Part shown: one piece after another, positions 25,884-35,040 of the stretch
Layout of the letters: each line of letters begins with the position of its first letter
How positions within the stretch are numbered: the first letter of the stretch is position 1
Source: [Eubacterium] yurii subsp. margaretiae ATCC 43715
GTDB taxonomy: Bacteria > Bacillota > Clostridia > Peptostreptococcales > Filifactoraceae
Length of the DNA: 64,000 bases
Assembly: GCA_000146855.1 (NCBI GenBank)
Contig: GL405246.1
Span: 501,022 to 565,021, forward strand
Direction: 5' to 3'
Made by a program: the position numbers and the translations under genes
The notes under the pieces: generated by a model
What the model was told of the DNA's origin: nothing
What the model saw: the letters and a program-made list of their open reading frames with translations, nothing else
Database searches by the model: none

Positions 25884-27230
25884 GTGAGCGTGCAACAAGA
25901 AGTATTGAACAGTCCGGTTAAAAAGACATCAATTTTTACAAAGATAAAGATAGGTCTTGCGGTTATTATAGTATTTTTTTTGGTAATAGCTGCAACAGTT
26001 GGAATACTATATCTTACAAATGAAAGAGCAAAATCTCTAATAGATGCACAAATCAAGTCATACAATGCGCAAAAGGAGCTTGAAGAAAAGACAAAAATCT
26101 CCGGTGATACTAGAATATCGGAACTTGCTAAATACTATACTATGATGAGTGTAGAGGACGCCGGAAATAAGATGCTTGACATCAAAAAGACTGACAAAAA
26201 TGCCTATGAGAGTATAATGTCGTCAATGACAGTGATAAATCCTGATAAGACAACAAAAATAAGGGATTTTATAAACATAGCTCAGAGTAATTCGGATGTA
26301 ATAAAAACAGAGTATGAGGAGATGAAAAAGCAAAACTCATCTGAAAGTGATGAACTTGCTAAGTATTATGAGTCTTTAGGCATCAAGGGAGCAGTAGACG
26401 CTATAAAAAAGGATTTGCAAACAGGCAAGAACTATGACAAGGTATCATCGGCTTTGTCACGCATGAAGGCAGCTACTGTGGCAAAGATATTAAATTACAC
26501 CAATCCTGCCTATCTTGAAGGCATAAGAAACAGATTTACAAAGCAGTTCAACGAATCTGTAGAAAGAGAAAAACAAAATTACTTGGAATTTTTAAGAAAG
26601 AATTCATCACTTGGCGCCCTTTATGAAAAGACAGAAGAGAAGATGGCGGCTAAGGAATTAGAGGATTCTAAGAAATTTAGCAACGAACAGCTAGCAGTTA
26701 TCTTTTCCAATATGGATTACCTAAGTGCAGCAAAGATACTTAACAATTTTCAAGACGAGTCGAAGGTGCAGGCAATTCTCACTGAAATCAAAAATTTTGA
26801 AGATTATCAGATGAATTTTGAAGGAAGTTTTTCAACAGTTGTGGCAAATTCATTAAAAGTTCTAAAAAAATATGATGAAGATGTCGATACATTGAGAAAA
26901 GCTTATGAAAAAATGCAGTCTGCCGACTTGGCAAAAATAATAGATAAATTAGTCAATACAAATCCTATATATAAAAATTATAGGGTTGATAATATGAGAA
27001 GTTTTTCTATAACTGAAAGACAGATGGCAATTGATGTTTTAAAAAAGATGAAACCGGCATTGGTAGGAGATTTACTGGCGCAACTTAAAAATGACAATAA
27101 GGCAGATAAGGCAGCATATATAAGCAGAGAAATTGGTATACCTAACAGTACAACTAAAATCGGAGGAATTGATATACCCAACAGTACAACTAAAATCGGA
27201 GGATTAAATGGAGAAGATAACTTCAAATAA
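25884..27230 (+). CDS. Membrane-anchored MotE/MgtE_N-like flagellar protein
   Basis: Occupies the slot between fliJ and fliK where Firmicutes carry YlxF/MotE-type proteins. The 448 residues start with a cytosolic stretch, one membrane helix (about 28-52), then an extracytoplasmic, helical region. That region shows at least four motifs resembling MgtE_N/FliG helical repeats, for example MKAATVAKILNY, MDYLSAAKILNNF, MQSADLAKIIDKL and MKPALVGDLLAQL. Usual family members have about 200 residues and one such module, so this one is enlarged. The C-terminus ends in a duplicated IPNSTTKIGG. GTG start behind AAGGAG. MotE stabilises the stator in other bacteria; the role here is inferred. Confidence 0.7.
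   Translation: MSVQQEVLNSPVKKTSIFTKIKIGLAVIIVFFLVIAATVGILYLTNERAKSLIDAQIKSYNAQKELEEKTKISGDTRISELAKYYTMMSVEDAGNKMLDIKKTDKNAYESIMSSMTVINPDKTTKIRDFINIAQSNSDVIKTEYEEMKKQNSSESDELAKYYESLGIKGAVDAIKKDLQTGKNYDKVSSALSRMKAATVAKILNYTNPAYLEGIRNRFTKQFNESVEREKQNYLEFLRKNSSLGALYEKTEEKMAAKELEDSKKFSNEQLAVIFSNMDYLSAAKILNNFQDESKVQAILTEIKNFEDYQMNFEGSFSTVVANSLKVLKKYDEDVDTLRKAYEKMQSADLAKIIDKLVNTNPIYKNYRVDNMRSFSITERQMAIDVLKKMKPALVGDLLAQLKNDNKADKAAYISREIGIPNSTTKIGGIDIPNSTTKIGGLNGEDNFK
27132..27203 (+). repeat. 36-bp tandem duplication carrying the fliK ribosome site
   Basis: Two near-identical 36-base units (27132-27167 and 27168-27203), each containing CAACTAAAATCGGAGG. The second copy's GGAGGA (27198-27203) is the Shine-Dalgarno sequence of fliK, so a translation signal was duplicated inside the upstream gene, adding 12 residues to it. 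Confidence 0.85.
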
Positions 27231-28626
27231 TACTGCTTTATCTAATAATTTCATATTTGCGGACATATCCAAGAATATGACTCAAAAATCAGATTTTAAA
27301 ACGGATGTGAGTTTCAAGGATTATGTAAGATCTAATTCAAACGAAAATAATAAATTTGAAACTAAGAGAGACTTTAAAAAAAGCCTAAAAAGTGAAAACA
27401 ATGAAAGGGAAAAAACAGAAACTGACGACAAAGGTTTCAAAAACAATGCAATAAAAAAAGACTCTTTAAGAAAAGATGAGAAGATAAACCAGGACTCTAA
27501 GCTAAAAAATACATCTGAAGACAAAGATCAAATCAAGGAAAATGACAATAAGGTAGAAAATACGAGTCAAAAAGATGTAAAACTCAAGGACAATAATCAA
27601 AACGTTCAAGGAAGCAAGGAAGAAGATGAAGCTGTAGAAGAAAGTTTTGAAACAAATGTCTACATGTATAATATGCAGGTGTTGCAAAACAATAAAATGC
27701 AAGAAGAGGTAAAAGAAGATACTGTCTTGGTATCTGAAATGTCTGATAAAAATAAGCTTCAACCTATGACAGATGAAACTCCAAATGAAGAAAGTACAGT
27801 CTTAAATAACTTACCAAAAGATCTAAGTCCAAAAATTGAATCAAAAAAGACTGATGAGATAGAGCTTGGAGGAGAGTTTTCAGCTTTGACTGGAGAAGAA
27901 GATGAAAAGACTCTCAAAACTTTCAAGGAAGTTGTAAAAGATGTAAGTGATAAGAATAAGGTTCAAAGAGAAAACTCAAACATTGAAAATGACACATCAA
28001 AAATCGACATTGCAAGAGAGATAAGCCTGCTTAAAGAAGATATCAGACCTGTAGTAAATAATCAAGTAAATGAAGAGCTAAATATAAACAATGATGTGGA
28101 GATAGAAAGTCCTGTGAATATATCAATAGATACTACAGGAATGAGAAGCTTTGTCTCAAACAACAAGATATCTTCTACTACAGCTGGAAGAGCGACATTA
28201 GTCAATGAACAGATACAAAACTTTGCAAAGATAGTAGATGAGATGAGAGTAGCCTTTAGGGGGAATAAGACAAGTTTTGATATAAAGCTTGAGCCTGAAT
28301 CTCTTGGAAAACTGAGTGTTCGTATAAATTCTGAAAATGGAGTATTCAACGCATCATTTTTTGTAGACTCTCAAAAGGCTAAACAGGCGATAGAAAATGA
28401 CATCCACATCTTGAGACAGTCACTGCTTGAGCAAGGAGTCAATGTCCAAGAAATCAATGTGCAGGTGGGACAAAGCAATCAGGAGACAAATTATCATCAA
28501 AATATAATGGAAGCGATAAATTTCTCCAAAAAAGGCGGAGTTAGACTTTCAGCAGATGAGCTCGTCTTTGAAGAAGTTATCAATCCTTATATGGTTAGTG
28601 ATGAGATGTTTAACGACCTGTATTAA
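27208..28626 (+). CDS. fliK: Flagellar hook-length control protein FliK
   Basis: Measures hook length and switches export specificity. The 472 residues have a long, very charged, low-complexity N-terminal part (about 40-300, rich in Lys, Glu, Asn) acting as the ruler, and the conserved C-terminal domain (about 340-430) with FDIKLEPESLGKLSVRIN and LRQSLLEQGVNVQEINVQV. The ATG at 27208 overlaps the previous gene by 23 bases and uses GGAGGA within it. Unlike most clusters it is followed by a terminator and an inserted gene. Confidence 0.92.
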   Translation: MEKITSNNTALSNNFIFADISKNMTQKSDFKTDVSFKDYVRSNSNENNKFETKRDFKKSLKSENNEREKTETDDKGFKNNAIKKDSLRKDEKINQDSKLKNTSEDKDQIKENDNKVENTSQKDVKLKDNNQNVQGSKEEDEAVEESFETNVYMYNMQVLQNNKMQEEVKEDTVLVSEMSDKNKLQPMTDETPNEESTVLNNLPKDLSPKIESKKTDEIELGGEFSALTGEEDEKTLKTFKEVVKDVSDKNKVQRENSNIENDTSKIDIAREISLLKEDIRPVVNNQVNEELNINNDVEIESPVNISIDTTGMRSFVSNNKISSTTAGRATLVNEQIQNFAKIVDEMRVAFRGNKTSFDIKLEPESLGKLSVRINSENGVFNASFFVDSQKAKQAIENDIHILRQSLLEQGVNVQEINVQVGQSNQETNYHQNIMEAINFSKKGGVRLSADELVFEEVINPYMVSDEMFNDLY

Positions 28627-28720
28627 ACGGATAATAATATTGAAAATCTGTTAATTGCCATATAAGTTTACAATTTAATAGCAAATAAAAAATGAATTTT
28701 GGATTTAAAAATAATCTGTG

Positions 28721-28802
28721 ACTTTAAAAATTAAGCTATATTTAGAATAATTTCAGTGATGTATTACAAACTGTAGTACGTCACTATTTTTATGGCTTAA
28801 AG
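28721..28802 (+). terminator. Terminator repeat, copy 1 (after fliK)
   Basis: AGTGATGTA...TACGTCACT with a T-rich tail forms a hairpin at about 28755-28792. The whole 82-base segment recurs at 29818-29898, on the other side of the 202-residue gene, with only a few changes. It would end transcription after fliK. Confidence 0.75.
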
Positions 28803-28888
28803 ATAAGATAATAAAAAAAATATCGGAGAATCAGAATTTGGTGTTGAAAAATTGCTTTTTCAGTGATAAGGTCTGTATTATGAGGTAA

Positions 28889-29001
28889 TACTAATCACCA
28901 TTTATAATGTCACATATTTGAACTTATTGAAATATAGTTTTTTGTAGTTTTAGACAACTAATCTTTAATATATTTTAGGACTATTTAATTGGTTTTTAGT
29001 A
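28889..29001. mobile_element. MITE family A, full copy (A2)
   Basis: 113 bases, starting TACTAATCACC and ending GGTTTTTAGTA, flanked by TAA (28886-28888) and TAA (29002-29004). Inverted relative to A1 and matching it along its full length. No coding capacity. The rest of the 589-base fliK to 202-residue-gene spacer is AT-rich. Confidence 0.75.
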
Positions 29002-29215
29002 TAAGGTTAATAACAATTTAGCATATTTAATAAATAAATTATTCATTTAACTAATGAAATCCTTGTAATAATATTACTTTTATATTAAAAATGAAAATTT
29101 AGCTTGCTTTTTGTTTTGACAACTACTATAATGCTGCCAAGAATAAGATGAAATTTCTTATTTTATATTTACTGATATTTATTATGAAAATGTTTTAACG
29201 AAAAGGAGGTTTTTA

Positions 29216-29824
29216 ATGTTTAAAAAGATTTTTGCATTTTTACCCCTGTTGATACTATTTTTTAGCTTAAGTTCCAACGCTCTTGCATTGGAGCTGACAC
29301 CGGAAGAAAAAACGGTCATAGCTGATAAAATCAGAAAAGAGGCGTCTATTCTTGAACATGAAAGAGATATTAAAGAAATTAATGAAAATATGGATGACTT
29401 TATTTCTGTCTATACCATGTATAAAGAATATTATCCTGAGATGACTGAAGAAGAACTTATTGAAGATGCTACTTCCAATATTTTATCCAAATTGGACTTT
29501 GTTGTAGATCATGAAGAATTTAATCGCATAACAGCTGTAACTTCTCGTCCTGACGAACCTTCAGGATATGATTATATAGAAATTTATATAAACGAAAACT
29601 TAAACCCTGATTATGATGCTACAGGAGATGATGCGGTAGAAAGAAATGTAGCTATACTAAGGGAAAATATGTATAAGTTACCTGAAGATTTTAAAGAAAG
29701 TGCCATATTGTATATCGAAGATATGGAATTGGGTATGAAGGTGGCGAAACGTGAAGAAGAAAGAGAACTTAGAGAAAAGATTAAAATCATTGGCTTTCTT
29801 GCTATTTTAATTTACGGACTTTAA
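29216..29824 (+). CDS. Secreted protein of unknown function, inserted in the flagellar cluster
   Basis: I do not recognise this 202-residue protein. It has a clear signal peptide (about 1-24, ending SSNALA), an acidic, mostly helical mature part rich in Glu and Asp, and a short hydrophobic C-terminus (IIGFLAILIYGL) that could touch the membrane. Its ribosome site is AAGGAGG. It lies between fliK and flgD, bracketed by two copies of an 82-base terminator repeat; its last codon and stop belong to the second copy. It uses ATT for isoleucine more than the flagellar genes do. Nothing ties it to flagella except position. Confidence 0.75.
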   Translation: MFKKIFAFLPLLILFFSLSSNALALELTPEEKTVIADKIRKEASILEHERDIKEINENMDDFISVYTMYKEYYPEMTEEELIEDATSNILSKLDFVVDHEEFNRITAVTSRPDEPSGYDYIEIYINENLNPDYDATGDDAVERNVAILRENMYKLPEDFKESAILYIEDMELGMKVAKREEERELREKIKIIGFLAILIYGL

Positions 29825-29898
29825 AAATTAAACTATATTTAGAATAATTTCAGTGATGTATTACAAACTGTAGTACATCACTTTTTATATGCCTTAAA
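29818..29898 (+). terminator. Terminator repeat, copy 2 (after the secreted protein gene)
   Basis: AGTGATGTA...TACATCACT followed by TTTTTAT at about 29850-29888, here a perfect 9-bp stem. Near-identical to 28721-28802. The copy begins at the last codon of the upstream gene, so it supplies that gene's stop codon. Confidence 0.8.
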
Positions 29899-30019
29899 GT
29901 AAGTCCGTTTAAAAAACTTTAAATAATATATAGAAAAAATATAAAGTATTTGTATAAATATTCGATAAATTATAAGGTGAAATAATTTAATTTATCTCTT
30001 AATTTTTAGGGGGACAAAA

Positions 30020-30496
30020 ATGTCTATACAATCAGTGCAAAATACATCTGTAAATCCTTTGGCTGCAAATTTGAATAATAACAGCGAAAAAATGACAGAT
30101 TCACTGGGCAAGGAATATAAGTTTGCGGATGTAACGGCAGACTCATTGAAGAAAAAACAAGCTGAAGAAGAGGCAAAGAAGGCCGAAAAAGCAAAAAGAA
30201 CAGGATATGACAAGGACACATTTATAAAATTGTTTGTAGCTCAAATGAAGCATCAGGATCCTATGGAACCTATGAAAAATGAGCAATATATGACACAGAT
30301 GGCACAGTTTACTGCTGTAGAACAGATGAGCAACATGGCGACATCATTTGAAAAATTCGCCAAAAATTTTGAAGATAAGGGTTCTTTCAATACAAAGATA
30401 GATGCTTTCTTAAACGAATTCAAAAATACTAATAAGGCTCTTTTGGATAAAATAACATCACTGGAAAATGAAATAAAGAATTTAAAGTCTAAATAA
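30020..30496 (+). CDS. flgD: Flagellar hook assembly (scaffold) protein FlgD
   Basis: Caps the growing hook. The 158-residue protein has the conserved FlgD core DTFIKLFVAQMKHQDPMEPM and QYMTQMAQFTAVEQMSN (about 65-105). It lacks the C-terminal Ig/Tudor domain of enteric FlgD, as in other short Firmicute versions. AGGGGG precedes the ATG. Because a terminator lies upstream, it needs its own promoter. Confidence 0.92.
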   Translation: MSIQSVQNTSVNPLAANLNNNSEKMTDSLGKEYKFADVTADSLKKKQAEEEAKKAEKAKRTGYDKDTFIKLFVAQMKHQDPMEPMKNEQYMTQMAQFTAVEQMSNMATSFEKFAKNFEDKGSFNTKIDAFLNEFKNTNKALLDKITSLENEIKNLKSK

Positions 30497-30730
30497 GAAA
30501 AGTCAATAACAAAAATTAAAATAAGTACAGATAATACGAAATGATGAAGAATAAGATTAAGATGAAAACTAAAAGTAGCAAAAAATATACTAAGAAAATA
30601 GATAAAAAAATAATTGGAAAAGCCGAAATAAGAAAAGTAAAATAAAAATATAGAAAAATAAATCATAAAATGTCTTAAAGAATAAGATGTACTATGCCAA
30701 GGATGGGTTTAATATGGGAGGATTATCAAT

Positions 30731-32155
30731 ATGATGCGTTCTATGAATTCCGCCGTTTCTTCTTTGAAGAATCATCAGGCGAGAATGGATGTAATAGGAA
30801 ATAATATAGCAAATGTTAATACAGTAGCTTTTAAGGCAGCAAGAACAACTTTTAAAGACACATACAGCCAGTTGACAAGAGCAGCTTCCGGCTCAAGTGG
30901 AGACAGAGGGGGTATAAACCCGGGACAGATAGGTCTTGGTATGAACCTAAGCTCAATCGACAATGCAATGGACAAGGGTACTGTAGAGACTACTAATATA
31001 AATACAGACTTGTACATTGACGGAGAAGGATTTTTCATGGTTGACGGACCGGATGGAAGATTCTATACGAGGGATGGTAATTTCGGAGTTGACGAAGAAG
31101 GTTATCTCGTAAATAAAAACGGTAACTATGTTATGGGTTATCAAGCTGACAAAGACGGAAATATAATAGAAAAAATAGATAAGATACAAGTTCCTATAAA
31201 GGATGTATTAAAACCTAAGGTAACAAGCAATATACAATTAGAAGGAAACCTAAGCTCCAAGACTGCTGAAGGTCTGCCTTCACCACTTCCTAATACACTT
31301 GCTACAATATATGACAAAAAACCGGTAGATCCTGCTGATCCGTCAAAAGGCTTCACGTATACTGTAAAGCCTGAACTTGCTGAAGGATCATCACCTAAGA
31401 GAGAAAGTATAATAGGAAAGACTATTACTACTTCTGTAATAGATTCACTTGGTGGAGAGCATACAATACAAGTAGACTTTGTAAAAGAAGGTCCAAACAC
31501 TTGGAGTGCTTATGCCTTCTATAAGACTCCTGACGGAGCAATGGTTCCTGTAACAGGTTCAACTATAAATACAAATCCTGCTACGACAGCAGACGGAAAG
31601 GCTCTTACAGGTTTCAAATTCACAGACAAGGGTTTGGTTGATCCGGCAAATGCGGTAAAAGAACTGACATTTACTCTTGATCCATCTGGAATCAACGGAG
31701 CAGCTCCAATTAACAACTTTAAGATAGGTCTTTCATCGCTTACTCAATATGAGTCAAAATCTACTGCTTTTGCAAAGACTAATGACGGATATAAATTAGG
31801 TGAACTTACAAAGATGAGCATTGGCTCTGACGGAAAGGTTATAGGACAGTTCAATAATGGAGATACAAAGGCTCTTGGCCAAATTGTAACTGCAACTTTC
31901 TCAAATGTCAACGGTCTACAAAAACAAGGGGACAACCTATGGTCACCTACTGAAAACTCAGGAGAAGCAAATATAAATAAACCCGGTTCAGGTGGAAACG
32001 GAGCGCTTCTTTCAGGTGCTCTTGAAATGTCAAACGTGGACTTGGCAAAAGAATTTACAAATATGATAGTAACACAAAGAGGATTCCAAGCAAACTCAAG
32101 GGTAATAACTACAACTGACCAAATGCTTGAAGAACTTGTAAATCTTAAGAGATAG
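30731..32155 (+). CDS. flgE: Flagellar hook protein FlgE
   Basis: Builds the hook. The 474 residues begin with the rod/hook motif MRSMNSAVSSLKNHQARMDV and NNIANVNTVAFK, continue with YIDGEGFFMV and the FlgE variable domains (about 150-370), and end in the conserved ALEMSNVDLAKEFTNMIVTQ helix. GGGAGGA precedes the ATG. A terminator follows at 32283. Confidence 0.95.
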   Translation: MMRSMNSAVSSLKNHQARMDVIGNNIANVNTVAFKAARTTFKDTYSQLTRAASGSSGDRGGINPGQIGLGMNLSSIDNAMDKGTVETTNINTDLYIDGEGFFMVDGPDGRFYTRDGNFGVDEEGYLVNKNGNYVMGYQADKDGNIIEKIDKIQVPIKDVLKPKVTSNIQLEGNLSSKTAEGLPSPLPNTLATIYDKKPVDPADPSKGFTYTVKPELAEGSSPKRESIIGKTITTSVIDSLGGEHTIQVDFVKEGPNTWSAYAFYKTPDGAMVPVTGSTINTNPATTADGKALTGFKFTDKGLVDPANAVKELTFTLDPSGINGAAPINNFKIGLSSLTQYESKSTAFAKTNDGYKLGELTKMSIGSDGKVIGQFNNGDTKALGQIVTATFSNVNGLQKQGDNLWSPTENSGEANINKPGSGGNGALLSGALEMSNVDLAKEFTNMIVTQRGFQANSRVITTTDQMLEELVNLKR

Positions 32156-32282
32156 ATAATTATTATATGGTAATATTGTTTTTTCTTTAGTGGTAATATT
32201 TTTATTAACCTTGAAGGAAGAACAGTCTCATGTTTTTAATATAAACAATACTAAAGTCCTAAATATAATAATAACGTAAAAG

Positions 32283-32311
32283 ACACCTAATTGAAATATA
32301 GGTGTTTTTTT
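32283..32311 (+). terminator. Terminator after flgE
   Basis: ACACCTA, a short loop, TAGGTGT and a T7 run (32305-32311). It separates flgD-flgE from flbD and the genes after it. Confidence 0.75.
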
Positions 32312-32720
32312 ACGGGAAAATAAATTTTTAAACTATAAGATAATATAGGATTAATTAATCAGAAAATAAAAACAAAATGGGACAAAACATTCAAAAAAAT
32401 ACTAGATAAAAATAAAATTGTATGTTATAATCTGTGCTAATGGTTTTATGAAAAAAATATTGAAAAATATTGATTATCGTCCGAAATATATAGTGGTATC
32501 AATGTGCTATAAGAGTAAAATGTGTAAAATCTATTTTATTTGTGTAATAATATAAATAATTTTATAATTATATTGAAAAAATATTAAATTTTTGTTAATA
32601 TTGTCTTAAATTTATGAATAAATTACACTATTTCACTTTTTCCTTAAGTTACATGGCTTTGGAATTTTATATTTCAAGGTGTTTTTATTGTTTTATTTGA
32701 GTTGAGGAATTGATTTTTAT
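32312..32720 (+). promoter_or_regulatory. AT-rich spacer with a probable promoter for flbD-mot-fli
   Basis: TTGTGT (32540-32545), 17 bases and TATAAT (32563-32568) make a plausible sigma-A promoter, about 150 bases ahead of flbD. I see no gene, no SigD promoter and no other clear structure in the spacer. Confidence 0.4.
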
Positions 32721-32930
32721 ATGATTAAATTGACGAGATTAAACGGAGACGAGTTTGTTATAAACGGAGATTTGATTGAGATTGTAGATGCAAATCCCGA
32801 TACTGTTATAACACTTACAAGCGAACATAAATTCGTGGTAAGAGAAAGCATTGACGAAGTTATAGAAAAAGTTATTGAATATAAAAGACAAGCAGGCTTG
32901 CAAGTAAACATAAGAAGAAGAGAGGTATAG
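32721..32930 (+). CDS. flbD: Flagellar protein FlbD
   Basis: Small FlbD-family protein, 69 residues, MIKLTRLNGDEFVINGDLIE at the start and the IDEVIEKVIEYKRQ helix near the end. It stands before motA as in many Clostridia. Its exact role is not well defined, though it is needed for swarming in some relatives. GAGGAATTG precedes the ATG. Confidence 0.9.
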   Translation: MIKLTRLNGDEFVINGDLIEIVDANPDTVITLTSEHKFVVRESIDEVIEKVIEYKRQAGLQVNIRRREV

Positions 32931-32935
32931 TGTAA

Positions 32936-33712
32936 ATGGATTTAGCTACAGTCATCGGTCTCGTCGGCGCATTTGCAGCCATGGGGCTGGGTATTATATC
33001 CGGTGGAGCCGGATTTGCCACTTATATAGATATACCTTCATTTTTCATTACGGTATTGGGTGCGATTTTCGCCAGTATGATTGCCTTCCCTATGTCTACT
33101 ATTAAGGATTTGCCTAAGCTTATAGGAAAGACTTTTAAAAGCGAAGCAACAGATCCGTCAAAGACTATAGAGTCATTAATTGAACTTGCTAACAAGGCTA
33201 GAAAAGACGGTCTGCTCTCACTTGAAGAAGCTGCAAGAGACATGGGAGATCCATTCCTACAAAAGGGCTTGATGTTGATAGTCGACGGTACGGATCCTGA
33301 GCTTGTGAGAAATTTGCTCGAAACAGAGCTTGACTTCATCGAGCAAAGACATAAAAATGGTCAAGGACTCATGGAGATGATAGCGAGTATGGGACCTGGT
33401 TTCGGTATGATAGGAACGCTGTTTGGACTTGTTGCCATGCTTAAAAACTTGAGTGATACGGCATCACTTGGACCTAATATGGCGGTTGCTCTTATCACAA
33501 CATTGTACGGTTCAATTTTGGCAAATGTGTTTTTCACACCTATGGCAAAGAAGCTGTCTGTTAATTCAGCAGTTGAGATGCTTGAAAGAGGAATAATATT
33601 GGAAGGCTTACTTTCAATACAAGCCGGTGAAAATCCTAGAATCATAGAAGAAAAACTCAAGGCGTTTTTACCTCCGTCTCTTAGAAAAGCATCAAGTAAA
33701 GAGGGAGAATAA
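32936..33712 (+). CDS. motA: Flagellar stator protein MotA
   Basis: Proton or sodium channel subunit that drives rotation. The 258 residues have four membrane helices and the MotA signature MASMGPGFGMIGTLFGLVAM (about 144-163). The cytosolic loop (about 65-140) holds ARKDGLLSLEEAA, whose charged residues face FliG. Starts 5 bases after flbD. Confidence 0.95.
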   Translation: MDLATVIGLVGAFAAMGLGIISGGAGFATYIDIPSFFITVLGAIFASMIAFPMSTIKDLPKLIGKTFKSEATDPSKTIESLIELANKARKDGLLSLEEAARDMGDPFLQKGLMLIVDGTDPELVRNLLETELDFIEQRHKNGQGLMEMIASMGPGFGMIGTLFGLVAMLKNLSDTASLGPNMAVALITTLYGSILANVFFTPMAKKLSVNSAVEMLERGIILEGLLSIQAGENPRIIEEKLKAFLPPSLRKASSKEGE

Positions 33713-33714
33713 AA

Positions 33715-34467
33715 TTGGCTAAGAAGAATATAACTTATGAGATAAAGATGGGTGCTCCGGAGTATATGAACACCTATGGTGATATGATGACATTGCTCCT
33801 ATGTTTCTTCGTGCTCCTGTTTGCGATGTCAAATATCGACGCCAAGAAATTCGAAGCTATAGTAATGTCTTTTCAGGGCTCTCTTGGTGTACTTGACGGT
33901 GGAAATACACTAAGCTCTGAAAATAAGATAGAAAAAGGCTCTGTGTTTGAAGGTCAAAGTAGTTCTGTGGCAGAGTCCAATAATTTTGAAAAGATGGAAA
34001 AACAGATTAAGGAATATCTGGAAGAAAATAAACTTGAAAAACAGATAAGTATTTCAAATGAAGAAGAAGGACTTGTCTTAAGATTTCAAGACAGCAGCTT
34101 ATTTGACCAAGGAAGTGCGACTCTTAAGCCACAGTCATACAATGTGCTCAAGTATGTAGGTGGTATACTCAAGAGTAAGAATTTCAAGGATAAGTTCGTA
34201 AGCGTCGAAGGACATACCGACAATGTTCCTATAAGCACGTCTACGCACCAGTCAAACTGGGAGTTGTCAAGCAACAGAGCGTCTAACGTCGTAAGGTATC
34301 TAATAGAAAATCAGGGTATAGATCCTAAGAGACTCTCTACAGCGGGTTACGGTGAGTATCACCCTGTAGCTCCTAATGATACGCCTGCAAATATGGCAAA
34401 AAACAGGAGAGTTGATATAATGATACTGAGGACTAAGGACTCAAAAGCAGTAAAAAATAAGAAATAA
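33715..34467 (+). CDS. motB: Flagellar stator protein MotB
   Basis: Stator partner of MotA. The 250 residues comprise a membrane helix with the ion-binding Asp in YGDMMTLLLCFFVLLFAM (about 21-38), a plug/linker, and an OmpA-like peptidoglycan-binding domain (about 120-245) with EGHTDNVPIS and SSNRASNVVRYL. TTG start behind GAGGGAG, two bases after motA. Confidence 0.95.
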   Translation: MAKKNITYEIKMGAPEYMNTYGDMMTLLLCFFVLLFAMSNIDAKKFEAIVMSFQGSLGVLDGGNTLSSENKIEKGSVFEGQSSSVAESNNFEKMEKQIKEYLEENKLEKQISISNEEEGLVLRFQDSSLFDQGSATLKPQSYNVLKYVGGILKSKNFKDKFVSVEGHTDNVPISTSTHQSNWELSSNRASNVVRYLIENQGIDPKRLSTAGYGEYHPVAPNDTPANMAKNRRVDIMILRTKDSKAVKNKK

Positions 34468-34581
34468 ATATAAAGTAAAATACAAAGTATTCAAATGATT
34501 GTATTAAAATTGATAATAGATAATTGTATTAATGTTGGTAATAGATGACTTATTTTTCAGCATAAATTTAAGAGGTGAAAG

Positions 34582-35022
34582 ATGGATTCCAAGAAATTTA
34601 CAGTTCTGTCTATAGTGATATTCGTCCTGTCACTGCTTGTTTTTGTAGCAACATTGGTGCTTGTAGTGTTCAAACCTACAGGTAATCCACAAAATGCACC
34701 GAAAAAAGAAAAGAAAGAAGCTACTCAAAACATAGATGTAGGAGACATAACGACACAGATAGGCCAGGCGGGAAGATTTTACAAGGGCTTTGTTGTCTTG
34801 GAAGTCAAGGGCAAGAAAACTCCTGAAACTATAAAGGCGAAGATGCCACAGATAAAAGACAGTATTATAACATCCATATCTGCTATGACTGCAAACGAGA
34901 TGACAAGTCCTGAGGGTATGAGTAAACTTAAGGATAAGATAAAAAATGATGTGAATGCAATAATAGAGTCTGAGACACAAGATGTGGTCAGTGTGTTGTT
35001 TACTGAAAATATTATCCAATAA
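34582..35022 (+). CDS. fliL: Flagellar basal-body-associated protein FliL
   Basis: Single-pass protein near the stator. The 146 residues have one N-terminal membrane helix (about 7-30), a Lys/Ala/Pro-rich linker and the FliL domain. AGAGGTG precedes the ATG, and fliM follows by 18 bases. Confidence 0.85.
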   Translation: MDSKKFTVLSIVIFVLSLLVFVATLVLVVFKPTGNPQNAPKKEKKEATQNIDVGDITTQIGQAGRFYKGFVVLEVKGKKTPETIKAKMPQIKDSIITSISAMTANEMTSPEGMSKLKDKIKNDVNAIIESETQDVVSVLFTENIIQ

Positions 35023-35040
35023 CTGAGGGTGGTGTGAAAT

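Noticed and set aside
30541-30645. 34-codon lysine-rich frame between flgD and flgE
   Set aside because: No ribosome site, and its composition mirrors the A-rich spacer.
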